Shown here: piece after piece, positions 44,493 to 55,634 of the stretch | Position numbering within the stretch: the first letter of the stretch is position 1 | Layout: every line of letters begins with the position of its first letter | DNA from: Bacteroidota bacterium | Lineage (GTDB): Bacteria; Bacteroidota; Bacteroidia; NS11-12g; UBA955 | Assembly (NCBI GenBank): GCA_027490055.1 | Contig: JAIXYV010000011.1 | Location: forward strand, 1-62,615 | Reading direction: 5' to 3' | Length of the DNA stretch: 62,615 nucleotides | Translations under genes and position numbers: made by a program | Notes under the pieces: model-generated | Databases searched by the model: none | What the model was told of the DNA's origin: nothing | The model's input: the letters and a program-made list of their open reading frames with translations, nothing else

Positions 44493-45464
44493 ATGGCAAA
44501 GACCAAATATTTCTTTAATCCAAAAACACTTAGTTACGAGAAGTACAAACTAAGTAGATGGATCCTCTTTCTCAGAGGCATTGGTGTCTTTTCTTTTTCC
44601 TTAATTCTGGGCTTTATTTTTTTCCTGATTTTTAATCGATTTGTCGATACGCCTACAGAAAAGAAAATGAAATCTGAAAATGTCGATTTCATTGCCGAGC
44701 TCGAACACCTCAATCAAAGGGTCCTGGCTATGAATGCAGAACTCGAAAAAATCAGAATTAAAGACAATACTGTTTATCGCGCTATCTATGAGAGCGCTCC
44801 TGTTGCCGGCAATACCTGGAAACAAAGCTTTCAGAATTCTGAGAAGTACGATGAACTAAGAAAATTGCCAAATGCCGAACTCTTATCTGAGTTGAATATG
44901 AACCTGGATAAACTGAGCCATGATTACAAAGTTCAAAGTGCCAGTTTCGATCAGTTGCTATCCATTGCCCAGAATAAAAAAGACTACCTATCCAGAATTC
45001 CAGCAATTCAACCGGTATCAAATCGCAAACTGGAAAGAATTGGTTCAGGCTTTGGTTATAGAACCGATCCATTTTACAGAACTCAGCGTTTCCATGCTGG
45101 TATCGATTTTACTGCACCAAGAGGGGTAGAGGTATATGCCACAGCCGATGGTACCGTAGAAGCGGTTAATACAGAAATATGGGGCTATGGTCAGCATATC
45201 ATCATCAACCATGGCAATGGCTTTACGACGCTGTATGGTCACTTAAGCAAATTTAAAGTAAAAAGAGGTCAGAAGGTAACCCGTGGCATGTTGATTGGGC
45301 TGGTAGGGTCTACAGGTAAATCCACTGCGCCACACTTACACTACGAAGTACATAAGAATGGCGAGAAACTCAATCCGGCGTTTTTCTTTTATAACGACTT
45401 AACTAACGAAGAATATCAGCAGATGCTAGAAAGGGCCTCTGCACCTAACCAATCATTTGACTAA
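44493..45464 (+). CDS. M23 family peptidase
   Basis: This 323-aa inner-membrane-anchored LytM-type metallopeptidase has one N-terminal membrane helix (FLRGIGVFSFSLILGFIFFLIF), a coiled-coil stretch and a C-terminal M23 domain. The zinc ligands are visible: GFGYRTDPFYRTQRFHAGIDFTAP (HxxxD) and HLHYEVHKNGEKLNP (HxH). It would cut or regulate the cutting of peptidoglycan crosslinks. It is divergent from alaS, and its stop overlaps the MerR start as TAATG. The alaS-M23-MerR arrangement is, as I recall, common in Bacteroidota. Confidence 0.94.
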   Translation: MAKTKYFFNPKTLSYEKYKLSRWILFLRGIGVFSFSLILGFIFFLIFNRFVDTPTEKKMKSENVDFIAELEHLNQRVLAMNAELEKIRIKDNTVYRAIYESAPVAGNTWKQSFQNSEKYDELRKLPNAELLSELNMNLDKLSHDYKVQSASFDQLLSIAQNKKDYLSRIPAIQPVSNRKLERIGSGFGYRTDPFYRTQRFHAGIDFTAPRGVEVYATADGTVEAVNTEIWGYGQHIIINHGNGFTTLYGHLSKFKVKRGQKVTRGMLIGLVGSTGKSTAPHLHYEVHKNGEKLNPAFFFYNDLTNEEYQQMLERASAPNQSFD

Positions 45465-45808
45465 TGCCTAAACTGAAATCAGAATCAGATATCAAAAAAA
45501 TGTTCTATAAAATGGGAGAGGTGTCAGCTATTATTGGCGTGCCTCCTTCTATGCTCAGATTCTGGGAAAAGGAATTTGATTGCCTTAAAGACCTGCACAA
45601 AAACAGAAAGGGCGATAGATTATACACAGAGCAAAATATTGAAGACCTAAAAACCATACACTTCATTGTAAAAGAGAAGGGATACACGCTACAAGGGGCT
45701 AATGAGTATATGTTAGGCAATCGCAAAGTGTCAGATAAAAACAGCGAAATGCTAAAAAGTCTTGATAAAGTGAAGGCTTTTTTGCTTGAATTGAAACAAA
45801 ACCTTTAA
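45464..45808 (+). CDS. MerR family transcriptional regulator
   Basis: This 114-aa protein has a MerR-type winged helix (MFYKMGEVSAIIGVPPSMLRFWEKEFDCL and GDRLYTEQNIEDLKTIHFIVKEKGYTLQGANEYML) and only a short C-terminal helix. It has no evident ligand domain and no conserved Cys for metal sensing. It overlaps the M23 gene stop as TAATG, so they are coupled. The target genes are unknown. Confidence 0.92.
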   Translation: MPKLKSESDIKKMFYKMGEVSAIIGVPPSMLRFWEKEFDCLKDLHKNRKGDRLYTEQNIEDLKTIHFIVKEKGYTLQGANEYMLGNRKVSDKNSEMLKSLDKVKAFLLELKQNL

Positions 45809-45839
45809 AAATTAAAAATCAATCAAAGGTTTTTTTATA

Positions 45840-45847
45840 TAAATTTG
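45840..45847 (+). promoter_or_regulatory. -7 element (TAAATTTG) of the coiled-coil gene
   Basis: TAAATTTG is a perfect TAnnTTTG. A weak hairpin (AACCTTT ... AAAGGTT with T tract) for the MerR gene ends just upstream. The leader to the ATG at 45869 would be about 17 nt. Confidence 0.6.
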
Positions 45848-45868
45848 TCATAAAATTGATTAGAAAAG

Positions 45869-46795
45869 ATGGAAATTCAACAAAACGAAAAAGACAAAAA
45901 GAGTAAAACCTACCTCATGATTCTTATCGGTGCTTTGTTAGCACTTAATATTGGTATCGGGGTTAATTTATTTTTAAGTAACAAGAAAAATAAAGAACAG
46001 GCGGTCAATATTGAAGGCTTAAGTAAAGATAAAGACAATCTGCAAAAAGAGGTTCAGGGTCTCGAAATCGAACTGGAATCACTCAGATCCGAAAATCAGG
46101 GTTTGAATGAACAACTCAATGAGAAAGATTTAGCGATTGAACAAAAAATCAAACAAATCAAAGTCCTTTTAAGTAAAGGTAAATTGTCTGATGCTGAATT
46201 CAAAAAAGCTAAAGCCGAAATTCTTAGCCTGAGAAGTCAGATCGAAGATTACAAACTGCGCGTCGCTGAACTTACCAAGCAAAACGAAGAACTAACCGTT
46301 CAAAACACCGACTTAACGCAGAACCTTACAGCTGAACAAATGCGTTCTGCTGAAAAAGACCGTGCCATCGAACAGAGAGATAAAAAGATCAATAAAGCCA
46401 AAATTTTGCATGCCAGTGGAATTGTTGTGGCTGGTGTGAGAGAAAGAAAATTATTTGGTAAAAAAGAAGTCAGCACAGACAAAGCTTCTAAAGTGGAAGA
46501 AATTAAAGTGAAATTTAGTCTCGACCAAAACGTTGTAGCGGATGCTGGTGATAAAGATATCTTTGTTAAAATCATCGGTCCTGATGGTGCACCTATCACC
46601 GGTAAAATGCAAACGACCAAAGTAGATGGTACTGAAACTCTGTATACTGAAAAGAAAACAGTGGATTACAAAAACGAAAAACTAGATGATGTCGTGTATT
46701 GTAAAAAGCAAGGTTCTTACACTAAAGGAGAATATACTGTAGAGATTTTCGCTGAAGGTTTCAGAATCGGCAGCGCTAAATTCACCTTGAAATAA
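45869..46795 (+). CDS. Membrane-anchored coiled-coil protein
   Basis: This 308-aa protein has one N-terminal membrane helix (TYLMILIGALLALNIGIGVNLFL) and then a long coiled coil of about 140 residues (Leu/Glu/Lys-rich heptads). The C-terminal about 110 residues form a beta-rich domain (KVKFSLDQNVVADAGDKDIFVKIIGPDGAPI and YTKGEYTVEIFAEGFRIG). The layout suggests a periplasmic structural or sensing protein anchored in the inner membrane. I cannot name a family. It is monocistronic with its own promoter and terminator. Confidence 0.8.
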   Translation: MEIQQNEKDKKSKTYLMILIGALLALNIGIGVNLFLSNKKNKEQAVNIEGLSKDKDNLQKEVQGLEIELESLRSENQGLNEQLNEKDLAIEQKIKQIKVLLSKGKLSDAEFKKAKAEILSLRSQIEDYKLRVAELTKQNEELTVQNTDLTQNLTAEQMRSAEKDRAIEQRDKKINKAKILHASGIVVAGVRERKLFGKKEVSTDKASKVEEIKVKFSLDQNVVADAGDKDIFVKIIGPDGAPITGKMQTTKVDGTETLYTEKKTVDYKNEKLDDVVYCKKQGSYTKGEYTVEIFAEGFRIGSAKFTLK

Positions 46796-46812
46796 GTGAA
46801 TAAATAATATTG

Positions 46813-46843
46813 AAAAGCCGACAGAAATGTCGGCTTTTTTTTT
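46813..46843 (+). terminator. Terminator overlapping the pfkA promoter
   Basis: AAAAGCCGACA, a GAAA loop and TGTCGGCT followed by nine T. The last T is also the first base of the pfkA -7 element at 46843. Confidence 0.92.
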
Positions 46844-46850
46844 ACATTTG
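46843..46850 (+). promoter_or_regulatory. -7 element (TACATTTG) of pfkA
   Basis: TACATTTG is a perfect match. It ends 7 nt before the pfkA ATG at 46857 and gives a predicted leader of about 2 nt. It overlaps the upstream terminator by one base. Confidence 0.7.
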
Positions 46851-46856
46851 TATCAG

Positions 46857-47828
46857 ATGAAGAGAATAGGTGTAATGACTTCAGGTGGCGATGCGCCAGG
46901 GATGAATGCCTGCATCAGAGCAGTGGTTCGTTCTGCTGCTTTTCACAATGTGGAAGTAGTAGGTATCAGACGCGGTTTCCAGGGAATGATTGAAAATGAA
47001 ATGTCCCTGCTCAATGTCAACGAAGTTGGTAATATCATTCAGTATGGTGGTACCATCCTTAAATCAGCCCGTAGTAAAGAGTTCATGACAGTCGAAGGGC
47101 GCAGAAAAGCCTACGACAATCTTGTTGCAAATAATGTTGAAGGTATAGTTTGTATTGGTGGAAATGGTACCTACACAGGTGCTGGTGTTTTCTATAACGA
47201 ATACGGTATTCCTAGTGTAGGTGCTCCTGGTACAATTGACAACGATTTATATGGTACCGATTTTACGATAGGTTACGATACCGCTGTTAATACCGCTTTG
47301 GATGCAATCGACCGTATCAGAGATACCGCAGATTCTCATAACCGTATCTTTTTTATTGAAGTAATGGGACGAGATAGTGGGTTTATCGCACTTAATAGCG
47401 GACTGGCAGGAGGTGCCGAAGCGATTCTTTTACCAGAAATCATGAACGACTACGATGATTTAATTGCTAATTTTGAAGATAATACCAAACGTAAAAAAGC
47501 ATTTTCTATCATAGTGGTTGCCGAAGGCGAAACCAATGGTCACGCTTTCGAAATCGCCGAAAAGTTTAAAGCCCGTTTCTCTGAATTCGATATCCGTGTC
47601 TCTGTACTCGGTCACATTCAAAGAGGCGGAAAACCAAGTGCTAACGACCGTGTTTTGGCCTCTACATTAGGTAATGCTGCCGTTGAACAATTGCTCGCAG
47701 GTAATACCAATGTATGCGTGGGTGTCGTCAACCAGGAAGTGAAAGTTACTTCATACTCCGATGCTATCTCTAACAGAAAATCAATTAACCCTGTCCTCTG
47801 GAACTTGTCTAAAATACTAAGCTATTAA
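46857..47828 (+). CDS. pfkA: ATP-dependent 6-phosphofructokinase
   Basis: PfkA phosphorylates fructose 6-phosphate to fructose 1,6-bisphosphate, the committed step of glycolysis. I choose the ATG at 46857 (MKRIGVMTSGGDAPGMNACIR), which gives 323 aa; the track's first ten residues lie in the terminator and promoter. CIGGNGTYTGA, APGTIDNDLYGTDFTIGYDTA (catalytic Asp in the TIDND motif) and EVMGRDSGFIAL are present. In GGNGTYTG the residue after GGN is Gly, as in ATP-type enzymes (GGDGS/T), not the Asp of PPi-type enzymes, so ATP use is likely. It overlaps recN as TAATG. Confidence 0.94.
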   Translation: MKRIGVMTSGGDAPGMNACIRAVVRSAAFHNVEVVGIRRGFQGMIENEMSLLNVNEVGNIIQYGGTILKSARSKEFMTVEGRRKAYDNLVANNVEGIVCIGGNGTYTGAGVFYNEYGIPSVGAPGTIDNDLYGTDFTIGYDTAVNTALDAIDRIRDTADSHNRIFFIEVMGRDSGFIALNSGLAGGAEAILLPEIMNDYDDLIANFEDNTKRKKAFSIIVVAEGETNGHAFEIAEKFKARFSEFDIRVSVLGHIQRGGKPSANDRVLASTLGNAAVEQLLAGNTNVCVGVVNQEVKVTSYSDAISNRKSINPVLWNLSKILSY

Positions 47829-49483
47829 TGCTGCTCAAGTTAAGTGTCAATAATTTTGCTATCATCAAACAGGTGGTGTTTCAACCTTCTAAAGGATTGA
47901 ATATTATTACCGGTGAAACTGGTGCCGGTAAGTCAATTATTCTTGATGCACTTAACTTAATTCTTGGCTCAAGAGCCGATATTAAAACACAAAGCGAATG
48001 GTCTGAAAAAACAGTGGTAGAAGGGGAGTTCGCGCTTAACCACGATCAGTTTGGTGCTTTCTTTACTGATAATGATATCGACTTTGAGGAGACAACCATC
48101 ATAAGACGCGAAATAAACAGCAATGGGAAGTCGCGGACCTTCATTAATGACACACCTGTTAACCTTAATCAGTTAAAATCTCTTGGTGAGAAATTAATAA
48201 GTATTCATTCTCAACACGAAAATACCCACCTCAACGATCGTGTTTTTCAATTTAATTTAATTGATAACTTCGCCGGGATTGCCCCAAAAGTCAATAGCTT
48301 TAGAAAACAATTCAGAAATCTAAAGGAAAAGGAAACTAAGTTGACTAATCTGAAAGCTGAACAAGATAAACTGCTAAAAGAAAAAGACTATCTCGAATTT
48401 CTGATCAATGAGTTTGAAGCGCTCGCCCTCCAGGAAAACGAAGAATCCCTGATCGAAGCTGAATTGAATATCCTGAGCAATGCTGAACAAATTACCCAGA
48501 TTGCTGACTGGATTTCAACGGCTATAGCTGATTCCGAAAATGCCATCGCTGATGTGCTGACTCAGATTAGAAATAAAATTAGAACCATTGAAAATGTCAA
48601 TGATAAATCGCGCGAACTATCTGCCAGAATTAGCTCGGCTATTATCGAACTGAAAGATATTGCCAATGACGCTACCGAGTTAAAAGATTCAGTTCAGGCC
48701 GATGATAACCGGATGGAGCAATTGAATGAACGTTTAAATGCCATTCAACATCTGAAACGCAAACACAATGTAAGCGATTATGCTGAACTCTTAAAGGTAA
48801 GCGAGCAGATAGCGGATCAACTCATTAATATCGGGAATATAGATCGCGATATCGAACACCTTGAAAAAGAAGTGGAAGTTCTACTCAATCTCTTAAAAAC
48901 AGAAGCTAAGACGCTGCACCAGGATAGACAAAAATCGGTTGTTAAACTGAAGTCTGAACTGGAAACGAGATTGAAATCGCTTGAGATGCCTAATGCTAAA
49001 ATAGAATTTGATCTCTCTGAAAAAGAGCAACTGGACGACTTTGGTTGTACAGAGCTGTTAATTCGTTTTAATGCCAATCTGGGTATGACACCTCAAGCCC
49101 TCAATAAAGTAGCTTCTGGTGGTGAGTTAAGTCGGCTTGCTCTTTGCATTCGCTCAGTTGAAGCTTCTAATAAACAACTCAACACCCTCATCTTCGATGA
49201 AATTGATACGGGTGTCTCTGGCAGAGTAGCTGATACCATCGGTCAGATGTTTAAATCTATTTCTTCTCAACACCAGGTGATTGCCATTACACACCTGCCT
49301 CAAGTGGCAGGATATGGCGATGAGCATTTTATGGTTTGTAAAAAAGAAGAAGGGAACTCTACCGTTTCATATTTAAAACACCTCAATGATTCTGAACGCA
49401 TCGATGAACTGGCAAATATGCTTAGTGGTAATCAGGCGACTGAAATTGCGCGAGAAAATGCCAAAGAATTACTTAAAGCCTAA
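47828..49483 (+). CDS. recN: DNA repair protein RecN
   Basis: RecN is an SMC-like ATPase that acts in double-strand break repair. At 551 aa it is full length. The N-terminal half of the ATP site is GETGAGKSIILDALNLILG. A coiled-coil middle follows (EKETKLTNLKAEQDKLLKEKDYLEFL). The C-terminal half has the signature VASGGELSRLALCIRS and Walker B TLIFDEIDTGVSG, then THLPQVAGYGD. It lies between pfkA and a small membrane gene, joined to both by TAATG overlaps. Confidence 0.96.
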   Translation: MLLKLSVNNFAIIKQVVFQPSKGLNIITGETGAGKSIILDALNLILGSRADIKTQSEWSEKTVVEGEFALNHDQFGAFFTDNDIDFEETTIIRREINSNGKSRTFINDTPVNLNQLKSLGEKLISIHSQHENTHLNDRVFQFNLIDNFAGIAPKVNSFRKQFRNLKEKETKLTNLKAEQDKLLKEKDYLEFLINEFEALALQENEESLIEAELNILSNAEQITQIADWISTAIADSENAIADVLTQIRNKIRTIENVNDKSRELSARISSAIIELKDIANDATELKDSVQADDNRMEQLNERLNAIQHLKRKHNVSDYAELLKVSEQIADQLINIGNIDRDIEHLEKEVEVLLNLLKTEAKTLHQDRQKSVVKLKSELETRLKSLEMPNAKIEFDLSEKEQLDDFGCTELLIRFNANLGMTPQALNKVASGGELSRLALCIRSVEASNKQLNTLIFDEIDTGVSGRVADTIGQMFKSISSQHQVIAITHLPQVAGYGDEHFMVCKKEEGNSTVSYLKHLNDSERIDELANMLSGNQATEIARENAKELLKA

Positions 49484-49647
49484 TGTCCGAAATACTAATA
49501 ATTATTTTCCTGATTGCTGTTCTCTTCGCTTACCGAAAAGATCTAAAAGATTACACCAGCAGATATTCTGATAAAACTCAAAAAGCTATTTATATCACAT
49601 TTATGGCCCTGGTAGCTTTGTATCTGCTAAAGCGGCTGTTCTTCTAA
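49483..49647 (+). CDS. 54-aa membrane protein downstream of recN
   Basis: This ORF is too short for the track. It starts at the ATG that overlaps the recN stop as TAATG and ends at 49647. It has two hydrophobic segments ([14 protein letters not shown] and [20 protein letters not shown]) separated by a charged loop ([17 protein letters not shown]), which suggests a hairpin in the inner membrane with positive charges inside. The overlap with recN makes translation likely. The last 4 bp overlap the stop of the convergent VF530 gene. Function is unknown. Confidence 0.65.
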   Translation: MSEILIIIFLIAVLFAYRKDLKDYTSRYSDKTQKAIYITFMALVALYLLKRLFF

Positions 49648-49877
49648 TGCTTTTTGCGATCGGCTTTCTGCTTCTCGTAAATAAAGATGGTTTCAACTCT
49701 CTCTCTTGCCCATGGCGTTCTGCGTAAGAACTTCAAACTTGATGCAATGGTAGGATCCTTTAAAAAACAATTAATTCTAACCTGATCAGCCATATAATCC
49801 CAGCCCTTATTTTCTACCAGCCAGTTTAATATCTGCTCTAAAGTTATGCCGTGTAAAGGGTTGTTTTTTTGTTCCAT
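49644..49877 (-). CDS. VF530 family (DUF2132) protein
   Basis: This 77-aa protein matches the VF530/DUF2132 family of small helical proteins described as DNA-binding. Typical residues are [50 protein letters not shown] and a closing basic tail. The role is poorly known. Its ATG is immediately downstream of the GyrI-like gene's stop, so pyrG, GyrI-like and VF530 form one minus-strand run. Confidence 0.9.
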   Translation of the reverse strand: MEQKNNPLHGITLEQILNWLVENKGWDYMADQVRINCFLKDPTIASSLKFLRRTPWARERVETIFIYEKQKADRKKH

Positions 49878-50363
49878 TTATTGCTTTCTTTTAATCGGAA
49901 TGTAAATATACTCTTCTGATTCCGGATCATTGTTTTTGTACCGGTCACCCAATACCTCAAAATGCGGTCTGTTATCTAACTCAAATTCTGAAGCTGGTAA
50001 ATACTCGCCGTAAATATACTGGAAAATACTGGTGTCTGTAGATAAACCTTTGTAATGGAATACGGCATATAATCCGCCAGGTATCTCAAAAAGACTGTAT
50101 CTATCGTCAATGTTAGATGGATTGTTTTCCAGCTCTACTGCCGCCCATTTCTCAAAAGTTCTGTTTGGGTCGAACTGAATAAAATAGTCGGACTCGTACA
50201 CCTGAGCAGAGATAATTTCCTTGTTTTTGCGATCCCCAATACTGCCAATCTCTGGCATAAATGAACGCCATAATTCGCCAGTTCTATTATTCGCTAATGA
50301 CATGTTTAAACACTTGCCAAGGCAAATTTTAGGCGCTATCGTAAGAATATCCGGACTAAGCAT
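49878..50363 (-). CDS. GyrI-like small-molecule-binding domain protein
   Basis: This 161-aa protein fits the GyrI/SOUL-like effector-binding fold without a DNA-binding domain. Key strands are MLSPDILTIAPKICLGKCLNMSLANN, FEIPGGLYAVFHYKG and FEVLGDRYKNNDPESEEYIYIPI, with the common late Glu that often contacts ligands. It has 4 bp to pyrG upstream. Function unknown; a ligand-binding or hydrolase-like role is suggested by the fold only. Confidence 0.85.
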   Translation of the reverse strand: MLSPDILTIAPKICLGKCLNMSLANNRTGELWRSFMPEIGSIGDRKNKEIISAQVYESDYFIQFDPNRTFEKWAAVELENNPSNIDDRYSLFEIPGGLYAVFHYKGLSTDTSIFQYIYGEYLPASEFELDNRPHFEVLGDRYKNNDPESEEYIYIPIKRKQ

Positions 50364-50367
50364 CGAC

Positions 50368-52057
<1,690 letters not shown>

Positions 52058-52099
52058 CAGATGGAGCAGATAACCGGATGACAAAGGTAGATATTTTTC

Positions 52100-52855
52100 T
52101 TAAATCATGTGGGGGTTGATTTTCAAGAAATTGTCAACAGTGATTAAATCAGAAGGGCTGTCGATGGCGGGACTAACAAAATCGGTATCCTTGACGCTTA
52201 TTGTGAACCCGTTCTCGAGCCATCTTAACTGCTCTAAACTTTCTGTTTGTTCCAATACCCCAGGCTGCAATTCGCTTAACTTGGAACAGATTTCAGTTCT
52301 GAATGCATACATGCCTATATGTCGTCTGTATGGATAATTGTCTACCCAGGTGCTCTCCTCTAAACCTCTGTAATAGGGAATGGCCTGTCTCGAAAAATAA
52401 ATGGCTTTGCTATTGCCATCACTAATCACTTTGACAATATTGGGATTGAACAATTCTTCGCTGCTCTTTATAGGTTTCTGTAAAGTGGCAATGTCTGTGT
52501 GATGCTCCGAAAATTCTGAAGCCAGCAACTCTATCTGTGACGGCAATATAAATGGTTCATCGCCCTGTAAATTGATTAAGACATCAAAGCTGCCATTGAT
52601 TCGTGACATCACTTCAAAACATCTATCAGTTCCACTGACATGATCTGAGGCAGTCATCATACAATTGCCAAAAGCACTGACGTGGTCATAAATTCTCTGA
52701 TCGTCTGTGGCAACTACCACCTCTGCATCCAAATTGGTTTTTAAGGCCTGCTCGTATGTGCGTCTTACCAGCGATTTGCCTGCTATATCAACTAGTGGCT
52801 TGCCTTCAAATCGGGTCGACCCATATCTGGATGGTATTACAATCAGTACTTTCAT
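52100..52855 (-). CDS. kdsB: 3-deoxy-manno-octulosonate cytidylyltransferase
   Basis: KdsB activates Kdo with CTP to make CMP-Kdo for lipopolysaccharide inner core. The 251-aa protein is full length. IPSRYGSTRFEGKPL is the nucleotide-binding loop, LINLQGDEPFILPSQIELL is the Mg/CTP motif, and YSHIGMYAF-type segment is present as RRHIGMYAFRTE. A TATATTCG sequence (52861-52868 on the minus strand) ends 6 nt before the ATG, as in the leaderless-type promoters here. The gene sits upstream of pyrG on the same strand with a 115-bp gap. Confidence 0.96.
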   Translation of the reverse strand: MKVLIVIPSRYGSTRFEGKPLVDIAGKSLVRRTYEQALKTNLDAEVVVATDDQRIYDHVSAFGNCMMTASDHVSGTDRCFEVMSRINGSFDVLINLQGDEPFILPSQIELLASEFSEHHTDIATLQKPIKSSEELFNPNIVKVISDGNSKAIYFSRQAIPYYRGLEESTWVDNYPYRRHIGMYAFRTEICSKLSELQPGVLEQTESLEQLRWLENGFTISVKDTDFVSPAIDSPSDLITVDNFLKINPHMI

Positions 52856-52892
52856 CGTTGCGAATATAATTTAATTTTTATCTGTAGCGCTT

Positions 52893-55400
52893 TTAAAAAC
52901 TGACACTCAAGCCAACCTTTAAACCGAACCTCCTGTAGCCTACGCCGTTTAAATGGGTCAATCTGTGAACTGCCACTACCTGCAAAACTTTAAAAATGTT
53001 CTCTATGCCATAAGCTACTTCGATGTATGGCTCTTTGTTGAGGGCGTTAACAAGCGGACTTACTGCTATGCCATTGTAATCCTTCACTGGAATCAATGAT
53101 TTGTTTTTTTCACTTAAGCTACCCATCACGGCGCGACCTTCAGCAAATTCTCTCCATTTTAATTTCTTCATTAAGGGAATTCTGTTAATTATCGCTCCGT
53201 TAAAATGGTGCTCCATTTTGAAGAACAAACTCTGATCAGTAACAAATTCAAAAAAGTCCATTTGATTATAAGCAGAGGTGCTGTAAATATACGATTGGTT
53301 TCCTCTGTGAACCTCTAACAAAGGGTAGGGTAGTTGCTCGAAAATCTTAGTGCCCGACAAGGTGAAATCCGTTCTGCCCCAGTAGCCAAAACTCAATCCT
53401 TTTTCTATACTGGCCGTTACTCTGTTGTAATTAAATCTGCTGCCCAGTACACCTTTAAAACCTCGGGTATAATTGATGGCCAATGCCAGTCCCCCTGGCT
53501 TTGATTGTCTTACACGTTCATTATCGTTCTGTAAATAGTATTCTTTTGGTGCCCAACGCAAACTCACTGTAGCTGTACTATTAGTAAAATCACTACTAAT
53601 GCCGCTGTCTCCCTGGTTTAGGTTTTCGAAATAGGCAAAGTTGAATTTGTTGTTAACGGGCTCAAACTGATATTCTTTATGCATCAATACAAGTTTCGCA
53701 TTCCAGCCTTTGGTGAACTCGCTGTTAAACCAGAATTTAGATTCTTTGGTTCTGTTTAACTGACTGGCGGCAAACACCGATACAGCTGTAAATAAATTGC
53801 TGGATCCGTAATAATCATCTGTTACGCCGATTTGCTCTATGTCTTTTTTATAGGAGATACCTGTCATCGTCCAGTGTTTTCTGCTGATGACTTTCTCTGC
53901 CTGAAGTTTGTATTTCCATTGCATATCCTGGAAACCATAGGCGCCATAACCACTGAAGATGTATTTTTTGCTGAGTCCAAAATTGGTCTTTGCTCCCACA
54001 CGAATTCTATGTCCTTCTAATACGTTATAGCCGTATAATAAGGCATACGGACCGAAATCAAACTTGCCAATGGTTTTGTAACCATTAAATAAGATGTTGA
54101 TGAACTCGACATAGTTTTTGATGACCTTCACATTGGTAAGGGTATCGATTTTCATCAATGCTCTTTTCTCATCCGTACTTAAATTCTCATGTCTGGCAGT
54201 GTCCCAGAATTCGTCTGATTTTTGTGTGGCGTCTTCTAATAATGTTATAGGGTAGTCAAAAAACTTTGGTGATCGATCGGTGTTTACACTTATCTTCTCA
54301 TATGAATTGGTGAACAAAGCGATCATACCTGCAGAGTTTTTTGAAAGCTCGGCAATATCTATCAGGATCCTTGATTTAACAGGTACATAGGCCCCCGCAG
54401 CTGTCTTCTGCAATTCCTGTGTAATCTTTAATTTCTCTACAAAGTTTAAGTTGGCTTTATTGGTAATGCTTAATGTTAAACGCGTTAATGCAAAGGTGCT
54501 GTCTTCAATCCATATGTAGCCGGTGAATACTAAGTCCAGTGGATTTTTTGGTGTCACTTCTATCTGGAAAATCTTTCTGTTGGTGCCAGGTACAAAATCT
54601 GAACCTGCCATTTTGAAATTGTAATAGGTAAAGGATGACTTGGCAATTGGAGAAATAAAATTCTTCTGAAGTATCGGCAATATATTGTCGTTGAAATTGT
54701 ATTGCTGAAAAGTTGATCCTAATAACTGTGATAAGAATGAACCATCTTCAACGCCTATTCCTTTTACCCTTGATGCAATAATTACCTCTTTATTTAGGCG
54801 TGGATTTTTATTGTAATAGAAATTGCTCAGATTCTCTGAAATGAAAATTGGTAATACCTGTTTGCCTTTATCCTCACTCAGATATGACATGGTGTCAAAA
54901 ATGCCCTCAACACTTTTTAGTAGTTTCTTGTTCTTTAAATCTTCAGAAACATTATTAACTGCTATCTGAATTTTTGTAAAACTCTCGCACTCGAAGGAAT
55001 TCAATTGTTCAAAATTGTAAGTCTGTTTATTGTTCTGCGCGTTCTCAATAATTTTTAAAGCCCGGTTAACTTTACTGGATGCTTTTGCACCGGTAAAAAC
55101 AACATCTTTATTAACCATCTTAATATTTAGAGTTAAACTCGAGCCTCTTGCTATGTAGATGTTCTGAGTTTCATAACCCACATAAGTGATCACCAATGTA
55201 TCACTTTCCTTGCTGGTCTTTAAACTAAACTGACCTTCGAAATTTGTACTTGTAGCATCACCTGTGCCGGCAAAGTAAACACTGGCGCCAGTTATAGGCT
55301 CGCCTGTCTTTAAGTCTATAACTTTTCCCTTAACAGAACTTGTCTGAGCTAATACACACTGCCCTAAGCCAAATAACACAATCAGAAACAATAAGCGCAT
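52893..55400 (-). CDS. DUF5686/carboxypeptidase-like outer-membrane protein
   Basis: This 835-aa outer-membrane protein has a signal peptide (MRLLFLIVLFGLGQCVLAQ), an N-terminal carboxypeptidase-regulatory-like domain (SVKGKVIDLKTGEPITGASVYFAGTGDA), and a long DUF5686 region ending in barrel-like strands and a closing GLSVSF. The family has no agreed function. The track starts at TTG (55409), inside a perfect TACATTTG -7 element, so I use the ATG at 55400, which gives a leader of about 2 nt. It stands alone between kdsB and the B12 locus. Confidence 0.9.
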   Translation of the reverse strand: MRLLFLIVLFGLGQCVLAQTSSVKGKVIDLKTGEPITGASVYFAGTGDATSTNFEGQFSLKTSKESDTLVITYVGYETQNIYIARGSSLTLNIKMVNKDVVFTGAKASSKVNRALKIIENAQNNKQTYNFEQLNSFECESFTKIQIAVNNVSEDLKNKKLLKSVEGIFDTMSYLSEDKGKQVLPIFISENLSNFYYNKNPRLNKEVIIASRVKGIGVEDGSFLSQLLGSTFQQYNFNDNILPILQKNFISPIAKSSFTYYNFKMAGSDFVPGTNRKIFQIEVTPKNPLDLVFTGYIWIEDSTFALTRLTLSITNKANLNFVEKLKITQELQKTAAGAYVPVKSRILIDIAELSKNSAGMIALFTNSYEKISVNTDRSPKFFDYPITLLEDATQKSDEFWDTARHENLSTDEKRALMKIDTLTNVKVIKNYVEFINILFNGYKTIGKFDFGPYALLYGYNVLEGHRIRVGAKTNFGLSKKYIFSGYGAYGFQDMQWKYKLQAEKVISRKHWTMTGISYKKDIEQIGVTDDYYGSSNLFTAVSVFAASQLNRTKESKFWFNSEFTKGWNAKLVLMHKEYQFEPVNNKFNFAYFENLNQGDSGISSDFTNSTATVSLRWAPKEYYLQNDNERVRQSKPGGLALAINYTRGFKGVLGSRFNYNRVTASIEKGLSFGYWGRTDFTLSGTKIFEQLPYPLLEVHRGNQSYIYSTSAYNQMDFFEFVTDQSLFFKMEHHFNGAIINRIPLMKKLKWREFAEGRAVMGSLSEKNKSLIPVKDYNGIAVSPLVNALNKEPYIEVAYGIENIFKVLQVVAVHRLTHLNGVGYRRFGLKVGLSVSF

Positions 55401-55615
55401 AATATGCAAATGTAATTAATGTAGTAGACTCTGTAACGGATGAAAGTCGTAATTTGTTAACGCGTTCCATATAAATGTACAATTAGTGTGTTCTCATTTT
55501 TGAAATAGTTATTTCACCATTTTCACACTTCCGTTTTAAAAATTCTGTCCTACAAAAATGTGATTAAAATGTTCACTCTATTTTCAACATTTTTTTGAAT
55601 TCTGTTTTTAACTCG

Positions 55616-55623
55616 TATATTTG
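55616..55623 (+). promoter_or_regulatory. -7 element (TATATTTG) of the B12 operon
   Basis: TATATTTGC is a perfect match with a TTTG 18 bp upstream as a -33 contact. Transcription should begin near 55628, giving a leader of about 310 nt that contains the riboswitch. Confidence 0.75.
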
Positions 55624-55634
55624 CAGTCGATAAC

